Source: Kribbella voronezhensis
GTDB lineage: Bacteria; Actinomycetota; Actinomycetes; Propionibacteriales; Kribbellaceae
Length of the DNA: 64,000 bases
Reading direction: 5' to 3'
NCBI RefSeq assembly: GCF_004365175.1
Contig: NZ_SOCE01000001.1
Coordinates: forward strand, 3,665,403-3,729,402
The notes below the pieces were generated by a model. The model saw only the letters and a list, made by a program, of their open reading frames with translations. It ran no database searches and had not been told where the DNA came from. The position numbers were made by a program, and so were the translations under genes. Positions 51,337-61,483 of the stretch are shown here, piece after piece (positions within the stretch are counted from its first letter, which is position 1; each line of letters begins with the position of its first letter).

Positions 51337-52020
51337 ATGGGCGCGATCTACCTGGTACGGCACGCCCAGGCGTCGTTCGGCCGCAGCGACTACGACCGGC
51401 TCTCGCCGCTGGGTGAGCGACAGGCCGAGCGCCTCGGTGAAGCACTGGCCGAGCGTGGCGTGAAGCCCGAGCTCGTCGTCGCGGGCGCCATGCAACGCCA
51501 TGCCCGTACTGCGGAGCTCGCGCTCGCCGCCGCCGGGCTCGAGACAACGGTGGACGTCGACGAGGGGTTCAACGAGTTCGACCACGACCAGGTGATCGTG
51601 GCGCACAAACCGGCGTACAAGCGTCGCGCCGTGCTGCTTGCCGATCTGGCTCGTACCGGGCATCCCGCTCGGGCCTTCCAGGAGATGTTCACTGCCGCGA
51701 CCGAGCGTTGGGCGGCGAGTGACGGCGAGGGGTATGCGGAGAGCTTCACCGACTTCTGCGAGCGCTCGGAGCAGGCAGTACGCCGTACCGCGAACCGTCT
51801 CGGCAAAGGGGAGACCGCGGTCGTGTTCACCTCGGGCGGGCCGATCGCCGCGATCGCCGGGCGGTTGCTGGGTGGCGACGACGGGCTCTGGCTGCGGCTG
51901 AACCCGGTCACGATCAACACCGCGATCACCAAACTGGTGTCCGGTCGCAGCGGTCTGACCGTGATCAGCTACAACGAACACGCGCATCTCGACGGCACCG
52001 ACATGCTCTCCTACAGATAG
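51337..52020 (+). CDS. Histidine phosphatase superfamily protein
   Basis: 227 residues, ATG 51337 one base after the preceding stop. Phosphoglycerate-mutase-like fold with the variant motif LVRHAQASFG (RHA in place of RHG), the second catalytic His expected in the C-terminal half (SGGPIAAIAG precedes it) and SPLGERQAERLG. In this operon it may remove or recycle the phosphate placed by the APH-like kinase; that is inference. Confidence 0.87.
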   Translation: MGAIYLVRHAQASFGRSDYDRLSPLGERQAERLGEALAERGVKPELVVAGAMQRHARTAELALAAAGLETTVDVDEGFNEFDHDQVIVAHKPAYKRRAVLLADLARTGHPARAFQEMFTAATERWAASDGEGYAESFTDFCERSEQAVRRTANRLGKGETAVVFTSGGPIAAIAGRLLGGDDGLWLRLNPVTINTAITKLVSGRSGLTVISYNEHAHLDGTDMLSYR

Positions 52021-52029
52021 GGCTGGTTC

Positions 52030-52776
52030 ATGCGACGCAACATCCTGATCACCGGAGCCAGCGCCGGCCTGGGCGCGGAGATGGCCCGGCAGTTCGCCGC
52101 CAAGGGCCGGAACCTGGTGCTGACCGCTCGCCGCGAGGACCGCCTGAAGACCTTGCAGGACGAGCTGACCAGCGCCCACCCCGGGATCGAGGTGGTCGTC
52201 CGCCGGCTCGACGTGACCGATCACGACCAGGTGTTCGAGGTGTTCCGCTCCGCCGACGCGGAGGTCGGCGGCCTGGACCGGGTGATCGTCAACGCCGGGA
52301 TCGGCAAGGGGACTCCGATCGGCACAGGACGCTTCGATGCGAACCTGGCGACGACGATGACGAACTACGTCGCCGCGCTGGCCCAGGCCGAAGCGGCGAT
52401 GGAGCTGTTCCGGGCCCGGAACGCGGGCCACCTGGTGATGATCTCGTCCGTCGCCGGGTTGCGCGGGATGCCGAAGGCGATGACCGCGTACTCCGCGAGC
52501 AAGTCGGCGATCGCCGCGGTCGGTGAAGGTCTGCAGCTGGAAATGCTCGGCAAGCCGATCAAGGTGAGCGTGATCCAGCCCGGCTACATCAGGTCCGACC
52601 TGAACGAAGGGGTCCGCAAGCTGCCGTTCGTGGTGGATACCGAGCCGGGCGTCCGCGCGATGGTCGCGGCGATCGAGGCCGAACGCGCCAAAGCCGTCGT
52701 ACCGTCGTGGCCGTGGCGTCCCTTGAGTTCGGTGCTCAAGGTCGTGCCGGTCTCGCTGTTGAAAAGGGTGATCTGA
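52030..52776 (+). CDS. Short-chain dehydrogenase/reductase
   Basis: 248 residues. SDR marks: ITGASAGLGAEMARQFA, an Arg-rich turn (LTARREDRL) suggesting NADP, VNAGIGKG, catalytic ISSVAG and YSASKSAI. The C-terminal PLSSVLKVVPVSLLKR is hydrophobic and may touch the membrane, as in some lipid-acting SDRs. The stop overlaps the next ATG. Confidence 0.9.
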   Translation: MRRNILITGASAGLGAEMARQFAAKGRNLVLTARREDRLKTLQDELTSAHPGIEVVVRRLDVTDHDQVFEVFRSADAEVGGLDRVIVNAGIGKGTPIGTGRFDANLATTMTNYVAALAQAEAAMELFRARNAGHLVMISSVAGLRGMPKAMTAYSASKSAIAAVGEGLQLEMLGKPIKVSVIQPGYIRSDLNEGVRKLPFVVDTEPGVRAMVAAIEAERAKAVVPSWPWRPLSSVLKVVPVSLLKRVI

Positions 52777-53726
52777 TGCGTTGGGGTCTGACCGTTCCGT
52801 TGACCGGGGTGCCGCTGCGCGACCACCGGCCGTTGATCAGCGAGCTGGCCTCGCTCGGCTACACGGACCTGTGGTCTGCCGAGGTGGCCGGCGCCGATGC
52901 GTTCACCCCGCTGGTGCTCGCGTCCGAGTGGGACGAACGATTGCGGTTGGGGACTGCCGTCGTACCGGTGCACACGCGCGGGCCGGCCGCGCTGGCGATG
53001 AGTGCCGCGGCCTTGGCCGAGCTCGCGCCGGGGCGGTTCGTGCTCGGGATCGGGGCGTCGTCGGAGACCATCGTGACCGGGTGGAACGGGATCGCGTACG
53101 ACCCGCCGCTGGCGCGGACCCGTGACGTACTGCGGTTCCTGCGGCGGGCGCTGGCGGGGGAGAAGGTGGACGGGGAGTTCGACAGCTTCACGATCAACCG
53201 GTTCCGGCTGGAGAAGGCGCCGGAGATCCCGCCCGCGATCATGCTCGCCGCGCTTCGGCCGCAGATGCTGAAACTGGCCGCGCGCGAAGCCGACGGGGCG
53301 ATCACCAACTGGCTTTCGGCCGCCGACGTGCGGCAGGTGCGCGCCGAGCTGGGTGACGACAAGGAACTCGCCGCGCGGATCTTCGTCTGTGTCACCGAGG
53401 ACACCGAGATGGCGCGCAACATCGGGCGCTATCTGATCGCCACCTACCTGACCGTGCCGGGATATGCGGCGTTCCACGACTGGCTCGGTCGGGGCGAGCA
53501 GCTGAAAGAGATGCGCGATGCCTGGGCCGCCGGTGACCGGAACGCCGCGATGGCAGCGGTTCCGGTCTCGGTGATCGACGATCTGGTCGTGCACGGTTCG
53601 GCCGACGACTGTCGCGCGCAGATCGACGCCTATGTGGCGAACGGTCTCGACACCCCGATCATCGCCGCACTGCCGACCGGCACCGATCTGCTGGAGACGG
53701 CCCGCGCGCTCGCACCGACTCGCTGA
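52776..53726 (+). CDS. LLM-class F420-dependent oxidoreductase
   Basis: 316 residues from ATG 52776. Luciferase-like monooxygenase fold (SELASLGYTDLWSAEVAGAD, LGTAVVPVHTRGPAALAMSA, GRFVLGIGAS, SVIDDLVVHGSADDCRAQI). In actinobacteria this clade mostly uses coenzyme F420 as hydride carrier. Last gene of the TetR-linked operon. Substrate unknown. Confidence 0.85.
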   Translation: MRWGLTVPLTGVPLRDHRPLISELASLGYTDLWSAEVAGADAFTPLVLASEWDERLRLGTAVVPVHTRGPAALAMSAAALAELAPGRFVLGIGASSETIVTGWNGIAYDPPLARTRDVLRFLRRALAGEKVDGEFDSFTINRFRLEKAPEIPPAIMLAALRPQMLKLAAREADGAITNWLSAADVRQVRAELGDDKELAARIFVCVTEDTEMARNIGRYLIATYLTVPGYAAFHDWLGRGEQLKEMRDAWAAGDRNAAMAAVPVSVIDDLVVHGSADDCRAQIDAYVANGLDTPIIAALPTGTDLLETARALAPTR

Positions 53727-53732
53727 GACGAA

Positions 53733-54530
53733 TCAGTTCGGTGCTACCTGGAGGGCTCTGACACAGGGGTGCCCGCTCTGGTCGGCCTGGACGAGGACGA
53801 TGCCGGTGACACTGCGGCCGTTGGTCGTGCCGTTGACCCGGACGATGATGACGGTTTGACCGATGGTCTCGCCGACGGTCAGCTTGGTCGGCGGCTTGAT
53901 CAGCACCTTGATCAGCGTCGGCAACAGTTCCTTGGACTCCTGGCAGGCGAGGGCGGCCGCGGCGGTCGGCTGGTTCGCGTTGAGGTGACCGACGAACTGC
54001 GTGACCAGCGCCTTCGCTTCCGCCGGGTTGCCGCTCGGGGGCTTGGTCGGCGCGGTGGTCGCCGGCACGGAAGGTTCCTCGGTGGGGTCCTCGGTCGGTG
54101 GCTCCGTCGGGAAGTACGTCGGTAGCTCGGTCGGGATGTCCGAAGGATCCAGGCCGCCGGGCTCGGTGGTCTCCGACGACGGCGACTTGTCGCTGACCAG
54201 GTTGTAGGCGACCACGCCACCGATGCCGAGGACGGCGATCAGCAGCACCACCAGCAGCACGATGAACAGCCCGGCCCGGTTCCGCTGCGGCGGCCGCTGA
54301 TATCCGGGCGGGCCGCCGAAACCGCCGGGCCCGTTCGGGTCGAACACCCGCGTCTCGTCCTGGGGCCTGTTCGGCTGGTACCGATTCTGGTCGTACCCGG
54401 TCCACTGCGTCGGCTGGTTCTGCGTCGGCTGGTGCTGGGGCGGCTGGTTCTGCGGCTGCCATCCGGGCGGCGGACCGCTGGGACCCGGCTGACCTTGGCC
54501 GGGCGGACCCGGTGGCGTCGGAGTGCTCAC
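53733..54530 (-). CDS. Proline-rich membrane protein, paralogue of the next gene
   Basis: 265 residues. Cytoplasmic N-terminus of about 85 residues rich in Pro/Gln/Gly, one membrane helix (LFIVLLVVLLIAVLGIGGVVA), a Thr/Pro/Glu-rich stalk and an exported domain of about 100 residues with FVGHLNANQPTAAAALACQ, SKELLPTLIK and a final CVRALQV. The same skeleton occurs in the gene at 54551. The two cysteines probably form a disulfide. Function unknown. Confidence 0.78.
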   Translation of the reverse strand: MSTPTPPGPPGQGQPGPSGPPPGWQPQNQPPQHQPTQNQPTQWTGYDQNRYQPNRPQDETRVFDPNGPGGFGGPPGYQRPPQRNRAGLFIVLLVVLLIAVLGIGGVVAYNLVSDKSPSSETTEPGGLDPSDIPTELPTYFPTEPPTEDPTEEPSVPATTAPTKPPSGNPAEAKALVTQFVGHLNANQPTAAAALACQESKELLPTLIKVLIKPPTKLTVGETIGQTVIIVRVNGTTNGRSVTGIVLVQADQSGHPCVRALQVAPN

Positions 54531-54550
54531 GGCTCAGTGTCGCAGGGCCG

Positions 54551-55303
54551 CTAGGGAGTCTGGAACATCCGGACGCAGAGCGGCTCACCCGGCACGTCCT
54601 GGATCCGCACCCAGCCGTTCGTCGGCCGGTACTTCACCGTGCCGCTGATCGTGACGAGATCCATCCGCATCGGGTACGCCGAGGTGCCGGGCTCCTCGAC
54701 CGTCGCCGTACCGGCCGTCAGGTTGGTCGACTCGTCCACGACCAGCGAGATCGCCGTCGGCAGCAGTTGCTTCGAGCCCTCGCAGCCCATCGCGGACGCG
54801 GCCTTCTGGTTGTTGGTGTTCAGATAGCCGAGGAACTTCTTGGTCATGACGACCGCGTTCGCGAGCCGCGGCGCGTCGGCGGCCGGGCTGGAGTTGTCAG
54901 TGGGTCCGGAAATCGGGTTTTCCACGGGCGTGGAGGCGGTGGCCGTGCTCGTGGGCTCGTCGTCGCCGAAGAAGTCGTCGCGCAGGAGGTAGCCGAGGAC
55001 GTTCCCGCCGAGCAGCAGAACGCCGACCACGATCGCCAGGATGATCACACCCCGCTTCCGCTTCGGCGGTTGTCCACCGCCGCCGGGTGGCGGCCCATAG
55101 CCCGACGGAGACCCGTACCCCGGCGCCGGCCCATAACCCTGCGGTGGCCCATAACCCTGGGGCGGCTGCCCGTAGGTCTGGGGTGGCCCGTAGTCCTGAG
55201 GCGCCTGCGGGTAGCCGGGTGGCGGTCCGCCGTTCTGGGGCGGCTGGCCGTAGCCCTGGTGTGGCGGGCTCTGCCAACCGCCATGGTTGTTCGGTGAGCT
55301 CAC
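54551..55303 (-). CDS. Proline-rich membrane protein, paralogue of the previous gene
   Basis: 250 residues. N-terminus of Gly/Tyr/Pro/Gln repeats ([18 protein letters not shown]), a basic stop (PPKRKRG), a membrane helix ([21 protein letters not shown]) and an exported domain with [30 protein letters not shown] and terminal CVRMFQ. It aligns along its exported part with the gene at 53733, so the pair arose by tandem duplication. Function unknown. Confidence 0.78.
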   Translation of the reverse strand: MSSPNNHGGWQSPPHQGYGQPPQNGGPPPGYPQAPQDYGPPQTYGQPPQGYGPPQGYGPAPGYGSPSGYGPPPGGGGQPPKRKRGVIILAIVVGVLLLGGNVLGYLLRDDFFGDDEPTSTATASTPVENPISGPTDNSSPAADAPRLANAVVMTKKFLGYLNTNNQKAASAMGCEGSKQLLPTAISLVVDESTNLTAGTATVEEPGTSAYPMRMDLVTISGTVKYRPTNGWVRIQDVPGEPLCVRMFQTP

Positions 55304-55334
55304 GTCACGCAGTGTCGCATCCGGGAGGGGCGCG

Positions 55335-55751
55335 TCAGCTGAGCCGCTGCTCCTTCAGCCAGGTGTCCGCCCGGCGCTTGGAGGCCCGCGACAACCAGGC
55401 GTCCTGGATCACCTCGGTCAGTTCCTGAACGCTCAGCTCACCCAGCCGGCTCGCTCGCACCAGCACCGACAGGTGCCCGTCGAAGTGCGGAGTCGTGAAG
55501 AAGGGGTTGCTGTCGTCGGAGACCAGCGCGAGCTTGTCGTCCTCCGACGGCACCCAGATCACGATCACGTCGTCGTACCGCTCGCCGGTCTCCGGATCGA
55601 ACGCGTCCGGCCGCTTGGTCCGGAAGAACACGAACGACTTCCCGCCGACCTGGTAGACCGGGTTCTCGCCGCCACCCTGCACGACGGTCACGTGCGGCAT
55701 CCCGCCCGCGACCGCATGTACGTCCGCCACGCGGGCTTTCCGTCCGGCCAT
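55335..55751 (-). CDS. MmcQ/YjbR family protein
   Basis: 138 residues. Family features are [55 protein letters not shown] and the C-terminal [18 protein letters not shown]. MmcQ/YjbR proteins have a DNA-binding-like fold, but the role is unclear. It stops before the kinase gene and probably has its own promoter. Confidence 0.85.
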   Translation of the reverse strand: MAGRKARVADVHAVAGGMPHVTVVQGGGENPVYQVGGKSFVFFRTKRPDAFDPETGERYDDVIVIWVPSEDDKLALVSDDSNPFFTTPHFDGHLSVLVRASRLGELSVQELTEVIQDAWLSRASKRRADTWLKEQRLS

Positions 55752-55760
55752 GCCGACAGT

Positions 55761-57623
55761 CTAGGGACGAGCAGGGACCCGGATCGTGAACGTGGAGCCC
55801 TGCCCCGGCGTACTGGTGACGGTGATCGTGCCGCCGTGGGCCTCGACCAGGTGCTTGGTGATCGCCAGCCCGAGTCCGCTGCCGCCCGTCGTCCGGCTGC
55901 GGGAATGCTCGGCGCGGTAGAAGCGGTCGAAGAGATACGGCAGGTGCTCCGGCGCGATCCCGGCACCGTTGTCGGTCACCGTCAGGTGGTAGCCGTCACC
56001 GACACCCCGTACGCCGACCAGGACGTGACCGCCTGCCCCGGTGAAGCGGATCGCGTTCGAGACCAGATTCCCCAATGCCTGGCGGATCCGTGCGCCGTCG
56101 ACGATCGCGGGAGCTGCTCCGGCCACTTCGGCGCGGAGCGTGACGCCCGCCGACTCGGCCGCCGGGCGATGCGCCGACACCACCTGCTGCGCGAGCTCAC
56201 CCAGATCGCGCGGATCCTGGTGCAGGCGCAGCATCCCCGCGTCGGCGAGAGCCAGATCCTGCAGGTCGATCACCAGGCGCTCGAGCAGCCCGGCCTCCTC
56301 CAGCAACGAGGTGACCAGCTCCTTGTCGAGCGGCACCACGCCGTCCTCGGAGGCAACCAGGTAGCCCTTGATGTTGGCGAGCGGGGTCCGCAGCTCGTGC
56401 GCCACGTCGCTCACCATCGCCTTCCGCTGGACGTCGTGATGCTGGATCGACTCGGCCATCGCGTTGAAGGCGTGCCCGAGCCGGGCGACCTCGTCGCGCC
56501 CGGTCACCGGGACCCTGGCCGCGTGGTCGCCGTTGGTCATCCGCTGGGCTGCGCCGGTCAGCGCCAGGATCGGCCGAACCAGGCGGCGGCCCGCGAACAC
56601 CATCACCAGCGCGGCGATCAGGAGCACGCCGAGCGCTGTCGCCGCAGTACGGAGGAGTCCTTCGCCGGAGAAGACGTTGAAGGTGCTCTTGGCCCCGAGG
56701 TAGAGCTTCGCCTGCGGAGCGACGTACGGCGCGAGGGCGTCGGAGCGAGCCTGAACGGTGCAGTCGACGAACTGCTTGGAGACGTTGGACTTGTCCTTGG
56801 GAGTGACGACCTGGAGTCCGTCGGTCTTGGTGGTGGCCTGGAGCGTGTACTGCTCGCCGGCCGCATCGAGGCAGGCGATCGACCGGCGGATCTCGTCGCT
56901 GTTGATCTTGATCGCCTTCGCGCTCGGCGCGTAAAGGCCGGCCGGAAGGCACGAGTCGTTCTCGGCGGCGGTCGGTTTCGGGATCTCGGTCATGGAATAG
57001 CCGGAGAGTTGGGTGGCCTCGTAGGCCAGGGTCGGGACACCGTCGGCGCTGGTCGAGACGGTCACGTTGCGGCCGTGCGCCCGGTAGCAGTCCACCGCCT
57101 GCGCCGCCAGCTTCTCGCGCTGCCGTAGCTCGGCATCGGTCAACCCCCATTGGCCTGCGCCGATCGTGATCGCGGCGAGCGACGCCTTCCCGAAAGCCAC
57201 TGACCGCGGTGCCGTCGCGGCGACCGCGCTGACGAACATGCCGCCGGCACCGGCCGCGCCACTGTTCCGCGCGTCGATCGTTGCCGCAGGCACCGAAGGT
57301 AGGTCCGGCCCGGCGCCGAGGACCCGGGCGGAGTCGACGATCATCGTCCCGTCGGCATCGGTCAGCGCGATCCGGCGGCCGGTCTGGTCGGCCAGTTGCC
57401 GGACGACCTTGTCGACGCCCGACCAGGTGGCGTGATCGCCCGCGAAGGTACTGAGCCGGGCATAGATGTCCCCGTCGACCTGCAGTTGCGAGGCGTTGTC
57501 CTCCAACTCGCCCTGCAGCTTCTCCGACGTGCTGTAGGTGGCGATCACCGCTGTCGCGATCACCGCGCCGAGGGCCACCGCCAGCGACAGCCCGAGGAAT
57601 CTGAGCAGGACGCTACGACGCAT
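55761..57623 (-). CDS. Sensor histidine kinase with cysteine-rich extracytoplasmic domain
   Basis: 620 residues. Membrane helices at about 8-28 and 333-355 flank a sensor of about 300 residues with four cysteines in repeated C-x-x-A-x-G segments ([23 protein letters not shown]). HAMP, then the phospho-acceptor His in [20 protein letters not shown]-box [18 protein letters not shown] and GGSGLGLAI. It overlaps the response regulator by 11 bases. The divergent lipoprotein has similar cysteine units, so the sensor may respond to the envelope state that this lipoprotein/ABC system handles. Confidence 0.92.
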   Translation of the reverse strand: MRRSVLLRFLGLSLAVALGAVIATAVIATYSTSEKLQGELEDNASQLQVDGDIYARLSTFAGDHATWSGVDKVVRQLADQTGRRIALTDADGTMIVDSARVLGAGPDLPSVPAATIDARNSGAAGAGGMFVSAVAATAPRSVAFGKASLAAITIGAGQWGLTDAELRQREKLAAQAVDCYRAHGRNVTVSTSADGVPTLAYEATQLSGYSMTEIPKPTAAENDSCLPAGLYAPSAKAIKINSDEIRRSIACLDAAGEQYTLQATTKTDGLQVVTPKDKSNVSKQFVDCTVQARSDALAPYVAPQAKLYLGAKSTFNVFSGEGLLRTAATALGVLLIAALVMVFAGRRLVRPILALTGAAQRMTNGDHAARVPVTGRDEVARLGHAFNAMAESIQHHDVQRKAMVSDVAHELRTPLANIKGYLVASEDGVVPLDKELVTSLLEEAGLLERLVIDLQDLALADAGMLRLHQDPRDLGELAQQVVSAHRPAAESAGVTLRAEVAGAAPAIVDGARIRQALGNLVSNAIRFTGAGGHVLVGVRGVGDGYHLTVTDNGAGIAPEHLPYLFDRFYRAEHSRSRTTGGSGLGLAITKHLVEAHGGTITVTSTPGQGSTFTIRVPARP

Positions 57624-58326
57624 CCGAGGTCACCACCTTGTCGGCCAGCTTGTAGCCCACGCCGTACACGGTCTTGAGGTACGCCGGGTTGCCGGGTTCC
57701 GGCTCGATCTTCTTGCGCAGGTTCATCACGTGCACGTCGATGGTCCGGTCGAACACGTAGTGGTCGAAGCCGAACGCGTGCTCCAGCAACTGCTGCCGGG
57801 AGAAGGCACGACCCGGCGAAGCGGCCAGGCAGGCCAAGATCTTGAACTCGGCCGGCGTCACGTCGACCAGGTCACCGGCCAGCCGGACCTCGTGCCGCAC
57901 CGGGTCGATCTCGAGCGCGCCGACCCGGTACACCTCGCCTTCGGCCCGCCCGCGCGTACGCCGTAGTACGGTCCGCACCCGGGCTACCAGTTCACGGGGG
58001 TTGTAGGGCTTGGTGAGGTAGTCGTCCGCGCCCAGGTCGAGACCGAGCAACAAATCGTCCTCGGTCGCCCGAGCGGTCAGCATGATGATCGGGACGTCCC
58101 GATCGCCGGCACCGTCGGCGCGGAGTACGCGACAGACGTCCAGGCCGTCCACCTTGGGCATCATCACGTCGAGGACCAGCAGGTCGGGGCTGCGCCGGCG
58201 GGCCTCGTCGATGGCGGCCCGGCCGTCGTGGACGACGACCGTCAGGTGACCCTCGCGCTCGAGGTATCGCCGGATCAGCTCCGCCTGCTTGCGGTCGTCT
58301 TCGGCAACGAGGATCCGGGCTGGCAT
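57613..58326 (-). CDS. Response regulator, OmpR/PhoB type
   Basis: 237 residues from ATG 58326 (an upstream ATG at 58380 adds poorly conserved sequence). Receiver domain with acidic pocket (ILVAEDDRKQ), phospho-Asp in LLVLDVMMPKVDGL and Lys in DYLTKPYNPRELVARV. The winged helix (VTPAEFKILACLAAS, RTIDVHVMNLRKKIEP, VYGVGYKLA) recognises 11-base-period direct repeats, and such repeats lie in the divergent promoter region. Confidence 0.94.
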   Translation of the reverse strand: MPARILVAEDDRKQAELIRRYLEREGHLTVVVHDGRAAIDEARRRSPDLLVLDVMMPKVDGLDVCRVLRADGAGDRDVPIIMLTARATEDDLLLGLDLGADDYLTKPYNPRELVARVRTVLRRTRGRAEGEVYRVGALEIDPVRHEVRLAGDLVDVTPAEFKILACLAASPGRAFSRQQLLEHAFGFDHYVFDRTIDVHVMNLRKKIEPEPGNPAYLKTVYGVGYKLADKVVTSDAS

Positions 58327-58347
58327 CTGTTCACTGTCGCCGAACTT

Positions 58348-58363
58348 GATGAGATTTCGATGA
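58348..58363 (-). promoter_or_regulatory. 11-base-period repeat upstream of the response regulator
   Basis: GATGA occurs at 58348-58352 and 58359-58363 (read on the minus strand as TCATC, six bases, TCATC), 22-37 bases before the regulator start. The period fits OmpR-type binding and autoregulation, but the units are short. Confidence 0.35.
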
Positions 58364-58397
58364 AGATCAGCTGAGAGCATCGGGTGCTGATCGGTCC

Positions 58398-58415
58398 TTC
58401 ACAGGTTCTTCACAG
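58398..58415 (+). promoter_or_regulatory. OmpR/PhoB-type direct repeat upstream of the lipoprotein operon
   Basis: TTCACAG at 58398-58404 and again at 58409-58415, 11 bases apart, 22 bases before the lipoprotein start. This is the classic layout for OmpR/PhoB winged-helix regulators. Confidence 0.75.
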
Positions 58416-58437
58416 CACCCGGGCCACGCTCGGCCCC

Positions 58438-59499
58438 ATGAAGAACTCACGCAAAGCGCTCTCACTGGTTGCCGTGCTGGCACTGGCTGGTTGCGGGATC
58501 GTCAACGGTCCGGCGGCGGACAAGAAACCGGTGCAGAGCGACGAGAAGAGCCCGCTCGCGGAGTACATGGGGGACGGCTTCGCCAGCAGTTCCGGTGGCG
58601 GCATGCGGATGGCGGTGCGGGCCGGCGGTCCGCAGGAGTCCGACGAGGAGCAACTGGCCAAGCAACGCAAGATCGAGGACGCGACCGCCGCCTGTATGAA
58701 GACGGCCGGCTTCGACTACGTCGCCGTACCGCCGGAGTCGAACCCGAAGTCCAAGTTCAACGACGCCTTCAACCTGCCGCCGGACAAGTTCGCCGAGCAG
58801 TACGGCTACGGCATCAGCACCATCGACTGGTCGAAACTGGGCAAGGACGACACCAGCAACCCGAACACGGCCATCCGCAACAAGTTGTCGCCGACCGCGA
58901 AGAAGGCCTACGACAAGGCGCTGAACGGCCAGCTCGCCACCAACGGAGGCAACGTCGTCGCGATCCCGGCCGACGGGAAGAACGGCGCCAAGCTGGACAC
59001 CGGCTGTCGCGGGAAGGCGGCGGAGCAGGTGTACGGCAAGGCCGACGACAAGATGGCCGACTTCAGCAAGTACGAATCGCTCTTCAAGGACATCGACGCC
59101 CTGCGGAAGCGGATCGAGGCCGACCAGCGGGTGGTCGATGCCACCGCCGCTTGGTCGGACTGTCTGGCCGATGCCGGGCACGCCGGATTCAAGAAGGTCG
59201 ACGAGCCGCGGGAGAAGGTCAGCAAGAAGCTGGACGAGCTGACCGGCACCGGCGGCGCGCAGACACCCCGGCCGGGCAAGAACGTCGTGGTCGGGCCGCC
59301 CTCGTTCGACAAGGTCGACGCGCAGAAGCTGGCCGACCTGCGGAAGTTCGAGATCGAGCTGGCCAAGGCCGACCAGGGCTGCAAGGCGAAGGTGTACGAC
59401 GCGTCGTACAAGAAGGCGCAGTTCGAACTGGAGAAGGAGTTCGTCAGCAGCCACAAGGCCGAGCTGGAGGCCTACCGCGACGGAATGGCGAACCGGTGA
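58438..59499 (+). CDS. Lipoprotein of an ABC-exporter operon
   Basis: 353 residues from ATG 58438. Lipoprotein signal peptide with lipobox LALAGC (Cys at about 19). The mature part is helical and charged, with four further cysteines in units such as ATAACMKTAGFDYV, DTGCRGKAAEQVYG, SDCLADAGHAGF and DQGCKAKVYD. Proteins of this kind occur beside HlyD-like adaptors and MacB-type ABC transporters in actinobacteria; their role is unknown. The stop overlaps the next start. Confidence 0.85.
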   Translation: MKNSRKALSLVAVLALAGCGIVNGPAADKKPVQSDEKSPLAEYMGDGFASSSGGGMRMAVRAGGPQESDEEQLAKQRKIEDATAACMKTAGFDYVAVPPESNPKSKFNDAFNLPPDKFAEQYGYGISTIDWSKLGKDDTSNPNTAIRNKLSPTAKKAYDKALNGQLATNGGNVVAIPADGKNGAKLDTGCRGKAAEQVYGKADDKMADFSKYESLFKDIDALRKRIEADQRVVDATAAWSDCLADAGHAGFKKVDEPREKVSKKLDELTGTGGAQTPRPGKNVVVGPPSFDKVDAQKLADLRKFEIELAKADQGCKAKVYDASYKKAQFELEKEFVSSHKAELEAYRDGMANR

Positions 59500-60790
59500 C
59501 CGCTTCACCCAAGTCCCGCCGGCGCGTTCTGGTCGGGGTGTCCGCGGTCGCCGCGCTCTCCTTGGGCGTCGGTGTCGCCGCGGGCAGCCGGATCACCTCG
59601 CCGGAGGACGCCGCCGCGAAGACCGCACCGCCGAAGGCCTCCCAGATCACCGTGCCGGTGGAGTTGAAAGCGCTGGCCAGCAAGGTGGTCGGCCGCGGCG
59701 ACACGTCGTTCGACGGCGCGGTGAACATCCGGGTCGAGACGAGTGGGCTGACCACGCCGGCCGTGGTGACCGGGAAGGTGCCGACCGTCGGGTCGACCCT
59801 GAAGGAGGGCAAGGCGCTGCTGGAGATCACCGGACGCCCGGTGATCGGGCTGGCCGGCGTACTGCCGATGTACCGGACGCTCTCGCCGGGGAGCAAGGGG
59901 CCGGATGTGCTGCAGTTGGAGCAGACGCTCGACCGGCTCGGGTTCGACCCGGGGACGGTGGACAGCAAGTACGACCTCGACACCGCGAACGCTGTCGAGC
60001 AGCTCTACGAGGCTGCGGGATACGACGCGCCCGAGCCGGACGAGCGGCTGACCCAGACGGTCGACGCCGCCAAGAAGAACGTCGACCAGGCGAAGAACGC
60101 GCTCCGGCAGGCCCGACGCGCGCTCAACCAGGCCAAGGCGATGCCGGGAAAGAAGGACCTCTCCGTCGAGCAGGGTGCGGTGAGCGACGCGCAGGACAAC
60201 CTCGACGACGCGGAGACGGCGCTCGCGGACGCCAGGTTCAAAGCCGGTACGCCGCTGCCCGTGTCCGAGGTCGTGTTCGTGAAGTCGCTGCCGCGCCGGG
60301 TCGACGACGTGAAGGTCGAGCGCGGCGGCACCGTCAACGGCGTGGTGATGTCGGCCAGCGGTGCCTCCCTGGTCGTCACCCTCAAGGTGGACGCGCAGAC
60401 ACACGAGCGGCTCAAGGCCGGGATGACCGCCAGCCTCGACCTCGGCGACGGCACCATCGTGCCCGCCACCGTCCGCCGCATCACCCGCAACGCCGACCAG
60501 TACTACGTGGTGGTGGCGCCCAAGTCGCTCACCGCGCACCAGTTGGAGCTGCTCCGCGACGCCAACGTCCGGGTCACCATCCCGGTCAAGAGCACCAACG
60601 GCAAGGTGCTCGCCGTACCGGTGGCCGCGCTGTCGGCCGGGCCCGACGGGAGTTCGCGCGTCGAAGTACTGCGGGACGGCAAGGTCGAGCTCATCCCGGT
60701 GACGGTCGGGCTGTCGGCTGACGGTTATGCGCAGGTGACGCCGGCCGGCGACGCCAAGCTGGTCCAGGGCGACCAAGTGGTGGTCGGGCG

Positions 60791-60794
<4 letters not shown>
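59496..60794 (+). CDS. Peptidoglycan-binding HlyD-like efflux adaptor
   Basis: 432 residues, GTG in a GTGA overlap. N-terminal anchor or signal (VLVGVSAVAALSLGVGVAAG). It has a biotinyl-lipoyl-like segment (VTGKVPTVGSTLKEGKALLEI), a peptidoglycan-binding domain (SKGPDVLQLEQTLDRLGFDP), a coiled coil (VDAAKKNVDQAKNALRQARR) and a beta-barrel C-terminus. It bridges the ABC transporter and the cell wall, as adaptors do in MacAB-like systems of monoderms. Confidence 0.88.
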
Positions 60795-61476
<682 letters not shown>

Positions 61477-61483
<7 letters not shown>

